DNA of 36,141 bases from an uncultured Acidobacteriota bacterium. GTDB lineage: Bacteria; Acidobacteriota; Thermoanaerobaculia; Multivoradales; SZUA-115. A model generated the notes under the pieces. That model was given only the letters and a program-made list of their open reading frames with translations. It was not told where the DNA came from and ran no database searches. The stretch is from positions 1-36,141 of the forward strand of contig CALMKX010000084.1 of assembly GCA_937867335.1 (NCBI GenBank), written 5' to 3'. Positions 16,173 through 26,666 of this stretch are shown here, in pieces (within the stretch, counting starts at the first letter, position 1; every line of letters begins with the position of its first letter). Both the position numbers and the translations under genes were made by a program.

Positions 16173-16200
16173 TCGACGATCCTGTCGACCTCTGTATAAT
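16173..16200 (+). promoter_or_regulatory. Promoter of the CAU tRNA-tilS unit
   Basis: A perfect -10 TATAAT (16195-16200) is preceded by a weaker -35 TCGACG (16173-16178) at 16 bases. Expected start near 16207 is ~47 bases upstream of the tRNA. Confidence 0.7.
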
Positions 16201-16253
16201 CCACCCTCCGCAGCCCGCCCCGCCCATCGCTTCGCGGGACGCAGCAGTTTCCA

Positions 16254-16330
16254 GGCGGTGTAGCTCAGCTGGTCAGAGCGAGCGGCTCATAACCGCTAGG
16301 TCATGGGTTCAAGTCCCGTCACCGCCACCA
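16254..16330 (+). tRNA. tRNA with CAU anticodon (elongator Met or Ile2)
   Basis: 77 bases with encoded CCA. Acceptor GGCGGTG/CACCGCC, D arm GCTC/GAGC, anticodon arm AGCGG-CTCATAA-CCGCT and T arm ATGGG-TTCAAGT-CCCGT are all paired. G1-C72 is paired, which argues against initiator tRNA. The CAU anticodon reads Met, or Ile (AUA) if its C34 becomes lysidine. The next gene is tilS, the enzyme that makes lysidine, which raises the Ile2 possibility. By overall sequence I cannot separate the two. Confidence 0.95.
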
Positions 16331-16362
16331 ATTCCCCTGCCCTTGCCCGGCTTCTGAACGAA

Positions 16363-17793
16363 GTGGCGGCAGCGCTCTCCCGGCTCGCGACCGAGGGCTC
16401 TCCCGGCTCCTATCTGGTTGCTTTCTCGGGCGGTGCGGACTCCTCGGCCCTCCTCGTGGCGCTGAGCCATCTCCGGGAGAAACTCGGCTTCGAAGTCCTA
16501 GCGGCTCATCTGGACCACGGAATGGACCCGGGCTCTGCCGGCCGCGCCGCAGCAGCGGCCGAGCTCGCAGCCAGGCTGAGGGTGCCATGCCACTCCGGGC
16601 ACCGCGAGGTCTTGGCCGAGCGCGAGTCCGGCGAGAGCCTCGAGGAGGCTGCCCGACGGGTGCGGTATGGCTTTCTCGAGGCCGTTCGCAAGCAGACCCG
16701 TGCCGACTGGATCCTCACCGCCCACCATCGCGACGACCAGGCCGAGACGGTTCTCCTTCGCTTGCTCTACGGCTCTGGGCTAGCCGGCCTGGCCGGCATC
16801 CTGCCGGTCTCGGGGCGAGTGGCGAGGCCCCTCTTGGCGCTCGGCCGAGGCGATCTCCAGGCGGCCCTGACGGAGGTCGGCGTGCTCTGGCTCACGGATC
16901 CCACCAACGCCAGCCTGAAGCCTGTTCGCAACCGGCTCCGGGCCCGGTTGTTGCCGGCACTGGAACGAGAGGATCCGTCGGCTCTAGAGCTTCTGGCACG
17001 AGTGGCCGCCCTGACAGCCGGCCTGCGCACCCGCTTGGACACTCGGCTGGCTCGGTGGCTGGATTACCGCGAAGCGGCCACCGAGCCCAGCCTCGGCCTG
17101 CCTCACTTCGCCAAGCTCGCTCCCGAGCTCCAACCCTTCGCTCTCTCGCTCCTGCAGCGCTCGGCCGGTGCTGCGTACCCGCCGTCTCGGCAGGCCGCGG
17201 AGGAGCTAGGCCGCCAGCTCGCTCGTAGCTCGCGCATCCGTTCCGACTGCGGCTCGAGCTGGTACTGGGAAAGCTCCCAGCGGCGGCTCTATCTAAGGCG
17301 AAAAGAGCCAGTCTGTGCCCCTTTCTCTTATACTTTCAGGGTTCCAGGAGGGGTGATCGTCCGAGAAGTCGGCCTTCACGTCTCCCTGGAGCTTGCCGGT
17401 CCGGCGGTTGGTTCTCCTGAGGCCGGGGAGGTCGTGGCCGAGATCGGCCTCCAGCTCGCGGAGGGAGACGCGGTGGAGATCCGCAACCGGCGGCCGGGGG
17501 ATCGGTTGCAACCGGTCGGGCGCAGCAGCGTAAAGCGTTTGAAGGAGGTGCTCATCGACCTCGGCATTCCGCGCCAGCAACGGGACCGCTTGCCGCTTCT
17601 CGCGGTGGCCGGGAATCTGGTCTGGGCGGACCGCGTAGGGCTGGATCGGCGGTATTGCCCCCAGCCCGGAAAGCGAAGCTGGGTGCTGAAAATGACTCGC
17701 CTCCAGCCGACTTGGCCTGGCGCCGATTCTGCATCCTGCCCTCAGGTCAACGAGCCCGCACCGGCCGAGCCGGCGGGGCAGGTCAACACTTAA
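16363..17793 (+). CDS. tilS: tRNA(Ile)-lysidine synthase
   Basis: 476 aa from GTG 16363. It attaches lysine to C34 of tRNA-Ile(CAU) with ATP, switching it from Met to Ile identity. The PP-loop SGGADSS lies at residues 22-28, matching its place in known TilS. AHLDHGMDPGS, ARRVRYGFLE, TAHHRDDQAETVLLRLLYGSGLAGLAG and LTDPTNASLKPVRNRLR follow. The C-terminal TilS domain shows RNRRPGDRLQPVGRSSVKRLKEVL. The frame is open up into the tRNA, where an in-frame ATG (16303) sits in the T arm. I reject that start since it would translate tRNA sequence and overextend the N-terminus, but no strong Shine-Dalgarno sequence precedes the GTG. ftsH follows after 12 bases. Confidence 0.93.
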   Translation: MAAALSRLATEGSPGSYLVAFSGGADSSALLVALSHLREKLGFEVLAAHLDHGMDPGSAGRAAAAAELAARLRVPCHSGHREVLAERESGESLEEAARRVRYGFLEAVRKQTRADWILTAHHRDDQAETVLLRLLYGSGLAGLAGILPVSGRVARPLLALGRGDLQAALTEVGVLWLTDPTNASLKPVRNRLRARLLPALEREDPSALELLARVAALTAGLRTRLDTRLARWLDYREAATEPSLGLPHFAKLAPELQPFALSLLQRSAGAAYPPSRQAAEELGRQLARSSRIRSDCGSSWYWESSQRRLYLRRKEPVCAPFSYTFRVPGGVIVREVGLHVSLELAGPAVGSPEAGEVVAEIGLQLAEGDAVEIRNRRPGDRLQPVGRSSVKRLKEVLIDLGIPRQQRDRLPLLAVAGNLVWADRVGLDRRYCPQPGKRSWVLKMTRLQPTWPGADSASCPQVNEPAPAEPAGQVNT

Positions 17794-17805
17794 GGGAGCT
17801 CACCT

Positions 17806-19800
17806 TTGAGTTCGACGGTGAAAAGCTTGATTCTCTGGGGCGTGCTGTTCGCGGCCGCCCTGGTTCTCTGGCAGGCGATGGGAGCGGGCAAGATGACTCA
17901 GCCCCAGCCCACGTTCGGCCAGTTCATGGAGCAGGTGGAAAGCGGCAAGGTGGCCACAGCCACCATCAAGGGGCGCAAGATCACCGGCCGTTACAAGGAA
18001 AGCGATCAGAAGTACACCGTTCAGCTGCCCTTCGAGCCGACCCTCGATTTCGAACGCCAGCTCGCCAAGCACGGCGTGGAGACCGCCGGCGAGGAGGATC
18101 GCGCCAACCCCCTCCTGAGCTTCCTGGTTTCGTTCGGCCCCTTCCTGATCCTGATCGCACTCTGGATCGTCTTCATGCGCCAGATGCAGTCCGGCGGCAA
18201 CCGGGCTCTCTCGTTCGGCAAGAGCAAGGCCAAGTTGCTCAATACCACGGGTAAGAAAGTCACCTTCAAGGACGTGGCAGGGGTCGAAGAAGCCAAGGAG
18301 GAGCTCCAGGAGATCGTGGAGTTTCTCCGTGAACCCCAGAAGTTCCAGCGTCTGGGTGGCCGAATTCCCAAGGGTGTGCTGCTGATGGGCCCGCCTGGAA
18401 CCGGCAAGACGCTCCTCGCCCGAGCGATCGCCGGCGAGGCGAACGTGCCCTTCTTCTCCATCTCCGGCTCGGACTTCGTCGAGATGTTCGTGGGCGTGGG
18501 TGCCAGCCGGGTGCGAGACCTCTTCGAGCAGGGCAAGAAGAACGCCCCCTGCATCATCTTCATCGACGAGATCGATGCCGTCGGCCGGCACCGGGGAGCC
18601 GGCCTGGGCGGCGGCCACGACGAGCGCGAGCAGACGCTGAACCAGCTGCTGGTGGAGATGGACGGCTTCGAGTCGAACGAGGGCGTCATCCTGATCGCCG
18701 CCACCAACCGCCCGGACGTGCTCGACCCGGCGCTGTTGCGTCCGGGTCGCTTCGACCGCCGCGTGGTGGTCGACCGGCCGGACTTGAACGGCCGCCTGGG
18801 CATCCTCGAGGTGCACACCCGCAGCCTGCCTCTCGGCGGCGATGTGGACCTCAAGGTGATCGCTCGGGGCACCCCGGGTTTCGCCGGCGCCGATCTCGCA
18901 AACCTGGTCAACGAGGCCGCCCTGATCGCCGCCCGCAAGGACAAGAAGAAAGTGGACCTGGCGGACTTCGAATACGCCAAGGACAAGATCATGATGGGCG
19001 TCGAGCGTCGGACCTTGATCCTGACCGACGCCGAGAAGGAAGTCACCGCCTATCACGAAGCCGGCCATGCTCTGGTCGCCGCCTTCGTGCCGAATTCGGA
19101 TCCGTTGCACAAGATCACGATCATTCCGCGCGGCCGTGCCCTGGGTCTGACTACCCAGCTACCCACCGAGGACAAGCACAACTTCTCGAAGACCTACATC
19201 GACTCGCGGATCGCCATCCTGATGGGCGGCCGGATCGCCGAGGAGCTCACCCAGAAGGACATCACCACCGGCGCGAGCAACGACATCGAGCAAGCCACCG
19301 AGCTCGCCCGTCGCATGGTGTGTGAATGGGGGATGTCGGATCTCGGCCCCCTGGCGTACGGCACCAAGGACGAGCCGGTGTTCCTCGGCCGGGACTTCAG
19401 CCAGCGAGCGGACTACAGCGAAGACACGGCCATCCAGATCGACCGCCAGGTGCGGGCCATCGTCCAGCACGGCTACGAGCGATCCCGTGGGCTCCTCACC
19501 GAGCACCGCGCTGTGCTCGACGCCATCGCCCAAGGTCTGCTGGAGCACGAGTCGCTCGACGGCGAAGAGGTCTACCGGATCATCCGCGAGATGACCGGCG
19601 TCGAGGTGGGCTCGCCTCGACCGTCTCCCGAGCCGCCGCCGGCCAAGCCCTCGGCGAAGCCGGCGACGGTGCAGCCCAGCGCGCCGGAACCGATGGGCCT
19701 GCCCAACGCCCAGCCGGTCGGGGCGACTCGCGTCGCCACCCGGCTCGAGAACGGCTCGGCTCCGCTCACCGTGGCCGAGAGGACTCCCCGCCGGGCGTGA
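17806..19800 (+). CDS. ftsH: ATP-dependent zinc metalloprotease FtsH
   Basis: 664 aa, normal size. This membrane-anchored AAA+ protease degrades misassembled membrane proteins and short-lived regulators. Two membrane segments (residues ~7-26 and ~108-124) flank a periplasmic domain. Walker A GPPGTGKT is at 195-202, Walker B IIFIDEID at 250-257, the second region of homology around 299-318 ([21 protein letters not shown]), and zinc motif HEAGH at 417-421. The tail after ~600 is Pro/Ala-rich and variable. Start is TTG 17806 with AGGGAG upstream. The last base pair group overlaps folP in a GTGA junction. tilS-ftsH adjacency is common among bacteria. Confidence 0.98.
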   Translation: MSSTVKSLILWGVLFAAALVLWQAMGAGKMTQPQPTFGQFMEQVESGKVATATIKGRKITGRYKESDQKYTVQLPFEPTLDFERQLAKHGVETAGEEDRANPLLSFLVSFGPFLILIALWIVFMRQMQSGGNRALSFGKSKAKLLNTTGKKVTFKDVAGVEEAKEELQEIVEFLREPQKFQRLGGRIPKGVLLMGPPGTGKTLLARAIAGEANVPFFSISGSDFVEMFVGVGASRVRDLFEQGKKNAPCIIFIDEIDAVGRHRGAGLGGGHDEREQTLNQLLVEMDGFESNEGVILIAATNRPDVLDPALLRPGRFDRRVVVDRPDLNGRLGILEVHTRSLPLGGDVDLKVIARGTPGFAGADLANLVNEAALIAARKDKKKVDLADFEYAKDKIMMGVERRTLILTDAEKEVTAYHEAGHALVAAFVPNSDPLHKITIIPRGRALGLTTQLPTEDKHNFSKTYIDSRIAILMGGRIAEELTQKDITTGASNDIEQATELARRMVCEWGMSDLGPLAYGTKDEPVFLGRDFSQRADYSEDTAIQIDRQVRAIVQHGYERSRGLLTEHRAVLDAIAQGLLEHESLDGEEVYRIIREMTGVEVGSPRPSPEPPPAKPSAKPATVQPSAPEPMGLPNAQPVGATRVATRLENGSAPLTVAERTPRRA

Positions 19801-20702
19801 TCGGCCTCGACCCTCAGGGACGACGCCCGCGCGTGCTCGAGCTGCCGCGCGGGCGCTCTCTCGAGCTGGCCGGGCGGCCCCTGGTGATGGGGGTCGTCAA
19901 CCTCACACCGGATTCCTTCAGCGATGGCGGTCTGCTGGCGAGCGCCGAGCAGGCGGTCGCCCACGGCTTGAGCTTGCTCGAGCAGGGTGCCGACCTCCTC
20001 GACCTGGGTGCAGAGTCCACCCGGCCGGGTGGAGGGGTCTACGGGTCCGGAGCCCGGGAGGTACCCGCAAGCGAGGAGCTCGATCGCTTGCTGCCGGTGC
20101 TCCAGGGCCTGCGGGCTAAGGCTGAAGCGGTGGTCTCCGTGGACACTCGCAAGGGCTCGGTGGCCAGAGCTGCTCTGGAGGCGGGCGCTGATCTGATCAA
20201 CGATGTCAGCACACTTTCCGACCCGGAGCTGGGAGCCGCGGTGGCCGAGGCCGGCTGCCCGCTCGTCCTGATGCACTCCCGGGGTGCCCTGGCGACGATG
20301 CAGACCGAGATCCATTTCGACCGGCTGATGGCAGAGATTCGGGGCGAACTCGCCGATGCGGTCGCCCGAGCCGAGGCGCTCGGCATCGAGCGGCAACAGC
20401 TGATCGTGGATCCCGGCATCGGCTTCGGCAAGACTTACAGCCAGGGCTGCGAGATCCTGGCGCGGCTGGGAGAGCTCGCGCCTCTCGGCCTGCCGGTGCT
20501 GGTCGGCGCCAGCCGCAAGAGTTTCATCGGGCACCTCACAGGCGGTGCCCCGCCCCAGGACCGCCTCGCGGGCAGCCTGGCCGCGGCCGCCTGGGCGGTA
20601 CGCCAGGGCGCCGCCATCGTGCGGGTGCACGATGTGCGCGACACGGTGCGCTTCCTCAAGGTGTGGAGCGCGATCGAGCAGCTTCAGGGAGCAGGGGCTT
20701 GA
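19797..20702 (+). CDS. folP: Dihydropteroate synthase
   Basis: 301 aa from GTG 19797, whose GTGA junction overlaps the ftsH stop. It joins p-aminobenzoate to 6-hydroxymethyl-7,8-dihydropterin diphosphate in folate synthesis and is the sulfonamide target. Motifs: [15 protein letters not shown] (residues 31-45), [49 protein letters not shown] and the closing RVHDVRDT. An upstream extension of the same frame lies wholly within ftsH and is rejected. The stop overlaps the cdaA TTG start, continuing the chain of coupled genes; ftsH-folP-cdaA-cdaR-glmM order is widely conserved. Confidence 0.96.
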   Translation: MIGLDPQGRRPRVLELPRGRSLELAGRPLVMGVVNLTPDSFSDGGLLASAEQAVAHGLSLLEQGADLLDLGAESTRPGGGVYGSGAREVPASEELDRLLPVLQGLRAKAEAVVSVDTRKGSVARAALEAGADLINDVSTLSDPELGAAVAEAGCPLVLMHSRGALATMQTEIHFDRLMAEIRGELADAVARAEALGIERQQLIVDPGIGFGKTYSQGCEILARLGELAPLGLPVLVGASRKSFIGHLTGGAPPQDRLAGSLAAAAWAVRQGAAIVRVHDVRDTVRFLKVWSAIEQLQGAGA

Positions 20703-21487
20703 GCTTCAGCCAATTCCTCACCCTGCTCTCCTGGCGAGATCTGGCCGACGTGCTGGCGGTCGCTGTGGTGATCTACTACTGCCTGCAGCTGATCCGCGGC
20801 ACTCGGGCCGCCCAAGGCCTGGTCGGGCTCGCTCTGGTGGGCCTGTTCTACGCTGGTGCCCGCCTGCTCGCCCTGCCCACGCTCCAGACCCTGCTCGGCA
20901 ACTTCCTGCTGTTCCTTCCGTTCGCCGCCATCGTGCTGTTCCAGCAGGAGATCCGGCGTGCTCTCGCCGGCTTCGGGCGGAACCCGTTCTGGGGGCGGAG
21001 CGGCCAGAAGCACTCCCCCACCACTTTCAACGAATTCGCGGTCGCCGCCACCGCTCTCGCCGCCCGGCGCACCGGGGCGTTGATCGTGATCGAACGGCTG
21101 GACAGCCTCAAAGCCTACTCTGAGAACGGCATCACCCTCGACGCTCAGCTCTCTTACGACCTGCTGATCAACCTGTTCACTCCCGGCGCCCCGCTCCACG
21201 ACGGCGCGGTGATCGTCCAGGGGGACCGCATCGCCGCGGCGGCCTGCTTCTTGCCGCTGACGGCCAACCCCGAGCTGTCGCGAGACTTCGGCACCCGCCA
21301 CCGCGCCGCACTGGGCATCAGCGAGGAGACCGACGCCCTGGCGATCGTGGTTTCGGAAGAGACCGGGGTGGTCTCCCTCGCCGTCGAGGGCCAGCTGCTG
21401 CGGGACCTCGACGCCAAGATGCTGCTCAACCACCTCTACCGGCTGCTGGTAGCGGACCTCTACGCCCCCGGCAAGAGGTGGGCATGA
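20699..21487 (+). CDS. cdaA: Diadenylate cyclase CdaA (c-di-AMP synthase)
   Basis: 262 aa from TTG 20699 in a TTGA overlap with the folP stop, giving the usual family length. It makes cyclic di-AMP from two ATP at the membrane. Three hydrophobic N-terminal segments (residues ~16-31, 40-58 and 67-81) precede the DAC domain, with catalytic DGA at 168-170 (APLHDGAVIV) and GTRHRAALGISEETDA from 198. GGGAG upstream serves as a ribosome site. It is followed by its regulator cdaR and then glmM, the conserved c-di-AMP/cell-wall module. A longer start at GTG 20663 is possible but less like the family. Confidence 0.96.
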   Translation: MSFSQFLTLLSWRDLADVLAVAVVIYYCLQLIRGTRAAQGLVGLALVGLFYAGARLLALPTLQTLLGNFLLFLPFAAIVLFQQEIRRALAGFGRNPFWGRSGQKHSPTTFNEFAVAATALAARRTGALIVIERLDSLKAYSENGITLDAQLSYDLLINLFTPGAPLHDGAVIVQGDRIAAAACFLPLTANPELSRDFGTRHRAALGISEETDALAIVVSEETGVVSLAVEGQLLRDLDAKMLLNHLYRLLVADLYAPGKRWA

Positions 21488-22143
21488 GGGAGCGGCAGGC
21501 CAACTGGCCCTATCGCCTGCTGGCGCTGGGCATCGCTCTCGGCCTATGGTGGACCACCGCAGCCGAGAAGCGGGAGCCGCAAAGCGAGAAGACCCTCGAT
21601 GCGAGCGTCACCTACAACTTGCCCAAGGGGCTGGTGCCGCTCTCGCGAGTGAGCCAGGTGCGGCTCTCCGTGCGCGGCAGCAAGCGGGAGATCCGCCGCC
21701 TGCGGCCTTTCGATATCGATGTCGAGGTCTCTCTGCCCACCGCTCGGGCGGGGCCGATCACGGTCAACCTCGGCGAGGAGAATGTCATTCTGCCGAACGA
21801 CAACCTCCAGGTGGTGGCGATCGAGCCCAAGGTGCTGAGCCTTCGGCTCGACACGGAGGTGGAGCGCACCCTGCCGGTGTTCGTCGAGATCACCGGCGAG
21901 CCGGCCGCCGGCGCTGTGTTGCGCTCGTATCGGGCGAGCCCGGCGACAGCGCAGGTGGCCGGCCCGGCCTCCGCCCTCGCCACGGTGCGCCGCCTGCAAA
22001 CCGATCGGGTCTCGCTCGACGGCCACGCCTTCACCTTCGAGAAGGAGGTCGCGGTCCTGGCTCCCGACCCCCTGGTGCGAGTCTTGTCGCCTGCCTCGGT
22101 CACGGTTCGAGTGGAGCTGGACCAGCCGCAGGCCCCACGCTGA
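21484..22143 (+). CDS. cdaR: YbbR-domain protein, CdaA regulator
   Basis: 219 aa from ATG 21484 (ATGA overlap with cdaA). The N-terminus has a single membrane anchor (YRLLALGIALGLWWTTA, residues ~10-26). Behind it are YbbR repeats, each with a LPKGLVPLSRVSQVRLSVRGSK-like and a VEIxGEPAAG strand pattern, which lie outside the membrane. In Firmicutes the homologue binds CdaA and modulates c-di-AMP production. Two or so YbbR repeats fit this length. Position between cdaA and glmM supports the assignment. Confidence 0.9.
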   Translation: MRERQANWPYRLLALGIALGLWWTTAAEKREPQSEKTLDASVTYNLPKGLVPLSRVSQVRLSVRGSKREIRRLRPFDIDVEVSLPTARAGPITVNLGEENVILPNDNLQVVAIEPKVLSLRLDTEVERTLPVFVEITGEPAAGAVLRSYRASPATAQVAGPASALATVRRLQTDRVSLDGHAFTFEKEVAVLAPDPLVRVLSPASVTVRVELDQPQAPR

Positions 22144-22156
22144 GGAGCTCTCTTCG

Positions 22157-23506
22157 ATGCCTCGATTGTTTGGAACCGACGGGATCCGGGGTGCGTTCGG
22201 CGCCGAGCCCCTCGACCGCGCGACCGTCACGGCCCTGGGGGTCGCTCTCGGCCAGGAGCTCGGCCGGGCTGGCGGCGAGCCGTTCGTGGTCCTGGCGGGA
22301 GACACTCGCGACTCCACTCCCACCCTCGCCGCCTGGCTCGCTTCGGGACTCGGCCGCGCCAACGTCGCAGTACGCTTCGGTGGCGTGCTGCCGACGCCGG
22401 CCGTGGCCTTCCTCGCCCGGCGGCTGGGTGCGGCCTGCGGAGTGGCTATCTCCGCCAGCCACAACCCCCACCCGGACAACGGCATCAAGCTGATCGACGC
22501 GGCAGGCTACAAGTGGAGCCCCGAGAACGAGGCTGCGATCGAATCGGCTCTGATCGCCCTGCGACCGGCTGTGGCCGCGGAAAACGAGCCTTCTCCGCCC
22601 TCCCTGGAGCCGGATCCCGAGCTCGGTGCGCTCTATCGCCGTTTTCTCCTCGAGGCAGCGCCCGGGCCGCGCTGCCTAGCAGGTCTTCGCATCGCCCTCG
22701 ATCTTGCCAACGGCGCTGCCTACCGCCTGGCCCCGGACCTCTTCACCCGGCTCGGAGCCGAGGTCGAGGTCTTCGCGGCCGAGCCCGACGGCACCAACAT
22801 CAACCGGGGCTGCGGCTCGACCCACCCGGAGGCCCTGGCCGCCCGACTCCGAGCCGGCGGTTTCGACCTCGGCGTGGCCTTCGACGGCGATGCCGACCGC
22901 GCTATCCTGGTGGATGAAACCGGGGAGATTCGCGACGGCGACGCCATCCTCTATCTCTGGGCCGACGCCCTGGCGGGCGAAGGTCGCCTGAGCCCGGCCC
23001 GCTTGGTGGCTACCAGCATGAGCAATCTCGGCCTGGAACGCGCCCTCGGCAGGCTCGGTGTGGGCGTCGAGCGCTGCAACGTGGGCGACCGCGAAGTAGT
23101 GGCGACGCTCCTGGCCGAGGGGCTGACGCTGGGCGGCGAGCAGTCCGGGCACATCGTGAACCTCGAGCTCGCCACCACCGGCGACGGCCTGCAGACGGCC
23201 CTCCACCTGGCGGCGATCGTGGCTCGCTCGGGCCGGAGCCTGGCCACTCTGCTCGGCGATTTCGAACGTTTTCCCCAGGTGCTCACCAACGTGCGGGTGC
23301 AGCGCCGGGAGCCCCTCGAGAGCCTGCCCGGGGTGGCCGAAGCCCTCGCCAAGGCGCGCCGGGAGCTGGGCCTCGAGGGGCGGGTGGTGCTCCGCTTCAG
23401 CGGTACCGAGCCGCTCGCCAGGGTGATGATCGAAGGCCCGGACCAGCGTCAGATCGAGAACCTGGCCGGCAGCATCGCTGCGGCCGTCGCGGAGGCTTTG
23501 GGATGA
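22157..23506 (+). CDS. glmM: Phosphoglucosamine mutase
   Basis: 449 aa, standard. It interconverts glucosamine 6- and 1-phosphate, on the route to UDP-GlcNAc for peptidoglycan and LPS. LFGTDGIRGAFG (4-15) is the start signature; the phosphoserine is Ser101 in AISASHNPHPDNGIK. The metal loop is AFDGDADRAILVDE near residue 245, sugar binding GGEQSGHI, and phosphate-binding RFSGTEPLARVM near the C-terminus. In other bacteria CdaA and GlmM interact, and the gene order here fits. Its stop overlaps the pdxJ ATG by 4 bases. Confidence 0.97.
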   Translation: MPRLFGTDGIRGAFGAEPLDRATVTALGVALGQELGRAGGEPFVVLAGDTRDSTPTLAAWLASGLGRANVAVRFGGVLPTPAVAFLARRLGAACGVAISASHNPHPDNGIKLIDAAGYKWSPENEAAIESALIALRPAVAAENEPSPPSLEPDPELGALYRRFLLEAAPGPRCLAGLRIALDLANGAAYRLAPDLFTRLGAEVEVFAAEPDGTNINRGCGSTHPEALAARLRAGGFDLGVAFDGDADRAILVDETGEIRDGDAILYLWADALAGEGRLSPARLVATSMSNLGLERALGRLGVGVERCNVGDREVVATLLAEGLTLGGEQSGHIVNLELATTGDGLQTALHLAAIVARSGRSLATLLGDFERFPQVLTNVRVQRREPLESLPGVAEALAKARRELGLEGRVVLRFSGTEPLARVMIEGPDQRQIENLAGSIAAAVAEALG

Positions 23507-24231
23507 GTCAGCCGGTGCGCTTGCAGGTGAACGTCGATCACGTCGCCACCCTGAGACAGACTCGCCGCTCGGCCTATCCGGACCCGGTGGAGCTCGCCGG
23601 AATCGCCCTCGGCGCCGGAGCGAGCGGCATCACCGTCCACTTGCGGGGGGATCGCCGGCACATCCAGGACCGCGACGTTCGCCGCCTGAGAAGCGAGCTC
23701 GACACTCGCCTGAACCTCGAGATGGCCGCGACGCCGGAGATGATCCAGCTCGCTCTCGAGCTACAGCCGGACCAGGTCTCTCTCGTTCCCGAGCGGCCGG
23801 AGGAGGTGACCACCGAGGGTGGCCTCGATCTCGCGGGCCGGCTGGCCGAAGTCGCTCGGGCCGCGGAGGCTCTGGCCGGGGCCGGCATCGAGGTCTCGCT
23901 CTTCCTGGACCCCGACCCTGGACAGATCAGTCGTCTCGAAGCGCTCTCCCGGTCGGTGCGCGGCTTCGAGATCAACACCGACGCCTACACACGCGCCCCC
24001 CTGCCCTTGAGAGCCGAGGAACTCGCCAAAGTGCAAGAAGCGGCGGCCCTCGGCCGAAGCCTCGGCAAGGCCGTCTTCGCCGGGCATGGGCTGACGGCGG
24101 CGAACGTCGGCCCCATCGCCGCGATCCCAGAGGTGGAGGAGCTCAACATCGGCCATTGGCTGGTCTGCCGCTCGCTCACGCTGGGGATGGCGGGAGCGGT
24201 GGCCGAGATGCTCTCGGCGATGAGACGGTGA
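23503..24231 (+). CDS. pdxJ: Pyridoxine 5'-phosphate synthase
   Basis: 242 aa, typical. It condenses 1-deoxyxylulose 5-phosphate with 3-amino-1-hydroxyacetone phosphate to pyridoxine phosphate, the DXP-dependent B6 route. LQVNVDHVATLRQTR opens the barrel. GITVHLRGDRRHIQDRDV, LNLEMAATPEM, VSLVPERPEEVTTEGGLD, VSLFLDPD, EINTDAYT, GHGLTAANV and ELNIGHWLV complete the signature set. It is the last gene of the run; a minus-strand gene converges only 16 bases beyond its stop, and no terminator is visible between them. Confidence 0.97.
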   Translation: MSQPVRLQVNVDHVATLRQTRRSAYPDPVELAGIALGAGASGITVHLRGDRRHIQDRDVRRLRSELDTRLNLEMAATPEMIQLALELQPDQVSLVPERPEEVTTEGGLDLAGRLAEVARAAEALAGAGIEVSLFLDPDPGQISRLEALSRSVRGFEINTDAYTRAPLPLRAEELAKVQEAAALGRSLGKAVFAGHGLTAANVGPIAAIPEVEELNIGHWLVCRSLTLGMAGAVAEMLSAMRR

Positions 24232-24247
24232 GGGCCGAGCCGCCCGG

Positions 24248-24463
24248 CTAGCGCTCGATCTCCATCTCGAAGTCGTTCGCGGCTTCCGCCTGCTGGGCGA
24301 TGATCACCGTGCTGCCGATGGGAAAGTAGACGCGGTGCAAGCGGTCTCCGAACCGGCAAGTCGCCTCGTAGTAGCCGCTCGGATGCACCCGCAGCAGAGT
24401 CGCCCTGCCGCCCTTCAAGCCCAGCTGCTCGTTGTGGATGAGCACTTCTGCTGGTAGCTCCAT
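24248..24463 (-). CDS. Small protein of unknown function next to sigma-54 activator
   Basis: 71 aa. GAGGGG precedes ATG 24463 and the stop codon of the sigma-54 activator is 6 bases upstream, so they are very likely co-transcribed and coupled. The sequence has short beta-strand-like stretches (ATLLRVHPSGYYEATCRF, RVYFPIGSTVIIA) and an acidic tail, with one Cys, and no signal peptide. It might fold as a small beta-barrel and could be a partner of the regulator, but I do not recognise a family. Confidence 0.72.
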   Translation of the reverse strand: MELPAEVLIHNEQLGLKGGRATLLRVHPSGYYEATCRFGDRLHRVYFPIGSTVIIAQQAEAANDFEMEIER

Positions 24464-24469
24464 GTCCCC

Positions 24470-25918
<1,449 letters not shown>

Positions 25919-25973
25919 TTTGGCACACCCTCCAGGCTACGTCGAGGCAAAGCTCGCAGGCGATGCGGGGCGA

Positions 25974-26567
25974 CTAGGCCTGGCTATCCGCCAGACCCCC
26001 CTCGCTGCGGTAGATCAACCAGAGATTGCGCAGGTAAATCACCCAGCCGGCGCCCTGTCCGAGGACTCCCACTAGGTCTTTGCGCCACAGAAAGTAGGCC
26101 ACCAGCAGGGTCGAGCCGGCAACCGAGAGCCACCAGAAGCCCACCGGCACCACGCTGCGCCGCTCCCGCTCGCTCGCCAGCCACTGCAGCAGCATGCGGC
26201 CGGTGAACAGCAGCTGTCCGGCGAGGCCGAGCCCGACCCAGGCGAGGCCGATCGGCGAGGTGATGTTGAACAGCCGCAGCCACCAGCCTCGCCCGGCCTC
26301 TTCGGTGAGCAGACGGCTGGCGAAGTCGTCCGGGGAGAGCGTTTCGCGCCGGCCGTCGTCGCGGGTGATGACGAACTCGGGATGCCCGTCGGCTCCGCGT
26401 TCGACCTTCACCTTCTCCTCGGCGCCGGCGAGCTTCACCTTGACGCTCGCGGTAGCGCCGTCGTTCGGCCCAGCGCCCTCGCGCGCGATGGCCCAGCCGC
26501 CGAGCCCGATCGTCGCCAGCGCGGCCAACGCCAGCCAGAGCGCCCTTCTCCCTCGCGGTTGCTTCAC
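25974..26567 (-). CDS. Membrane protein with lipid A biosynthesis N-terminal (LAB_N) domain
   Basis: 197 aa from GTG 26567 (GGGAG upstream). One N-terminal membrane segment (residues ~8-25) is followed by a ~75-residue hydrophilic loop. Three or so helices follow: SPIGLAWVGLGLAGQLLFTGRMLLQWLASER, VPVGFWWLSVAGSTLLVAYFLWRKD and GVLGQGAGWVIYLRNLWLIY. The second half is the LAB_N domain (PF07578), found at the start of some lipid-A-disaccharide synthases and as stand-alone proteins; the RxxLQWLxSE and VPxxFWxxS motifs are characteristic. The exact role is not established. It suggests a cell with an outer membrane. It lies 55 bases from the activator gene on the same strand. Confidence 0.85.
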   Translation of the reverse strand: MKQPRGRRALWLALAALATIGLGGWAIAREGAGPNDGATASVKVKLAGAEEKVKVERGADGHPEFVITRDDGRRETLSPDDFASRLLTEEAGRGWWLRLFNITSPIGLAWVGLGLAGQLLFTGRMLLQWLASERERRSVVPVGFWWLSVAGSTLLVAYFLWRKDLVGVLGQGAGWVIYLRNLWLIYRSEGGLADSQA

Positions 26568-26666
26568 ACCGTCTCTCCCTCACTCGAGTGAGGCATCAGA
26601 AGGCGCCTGCGAGCTGCAAGCGCCAGGCCAGACCCTGGGGCTCGGCGGCTGAAGACGGGCCGCCGC

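Noticed and set aside
16303-16362. tilS start at the ATG inside the tRNA T arm
   Set aside because: It would translate tRNA sequence and add 20 residues before the PP-loop, unlike known TilS proteins.
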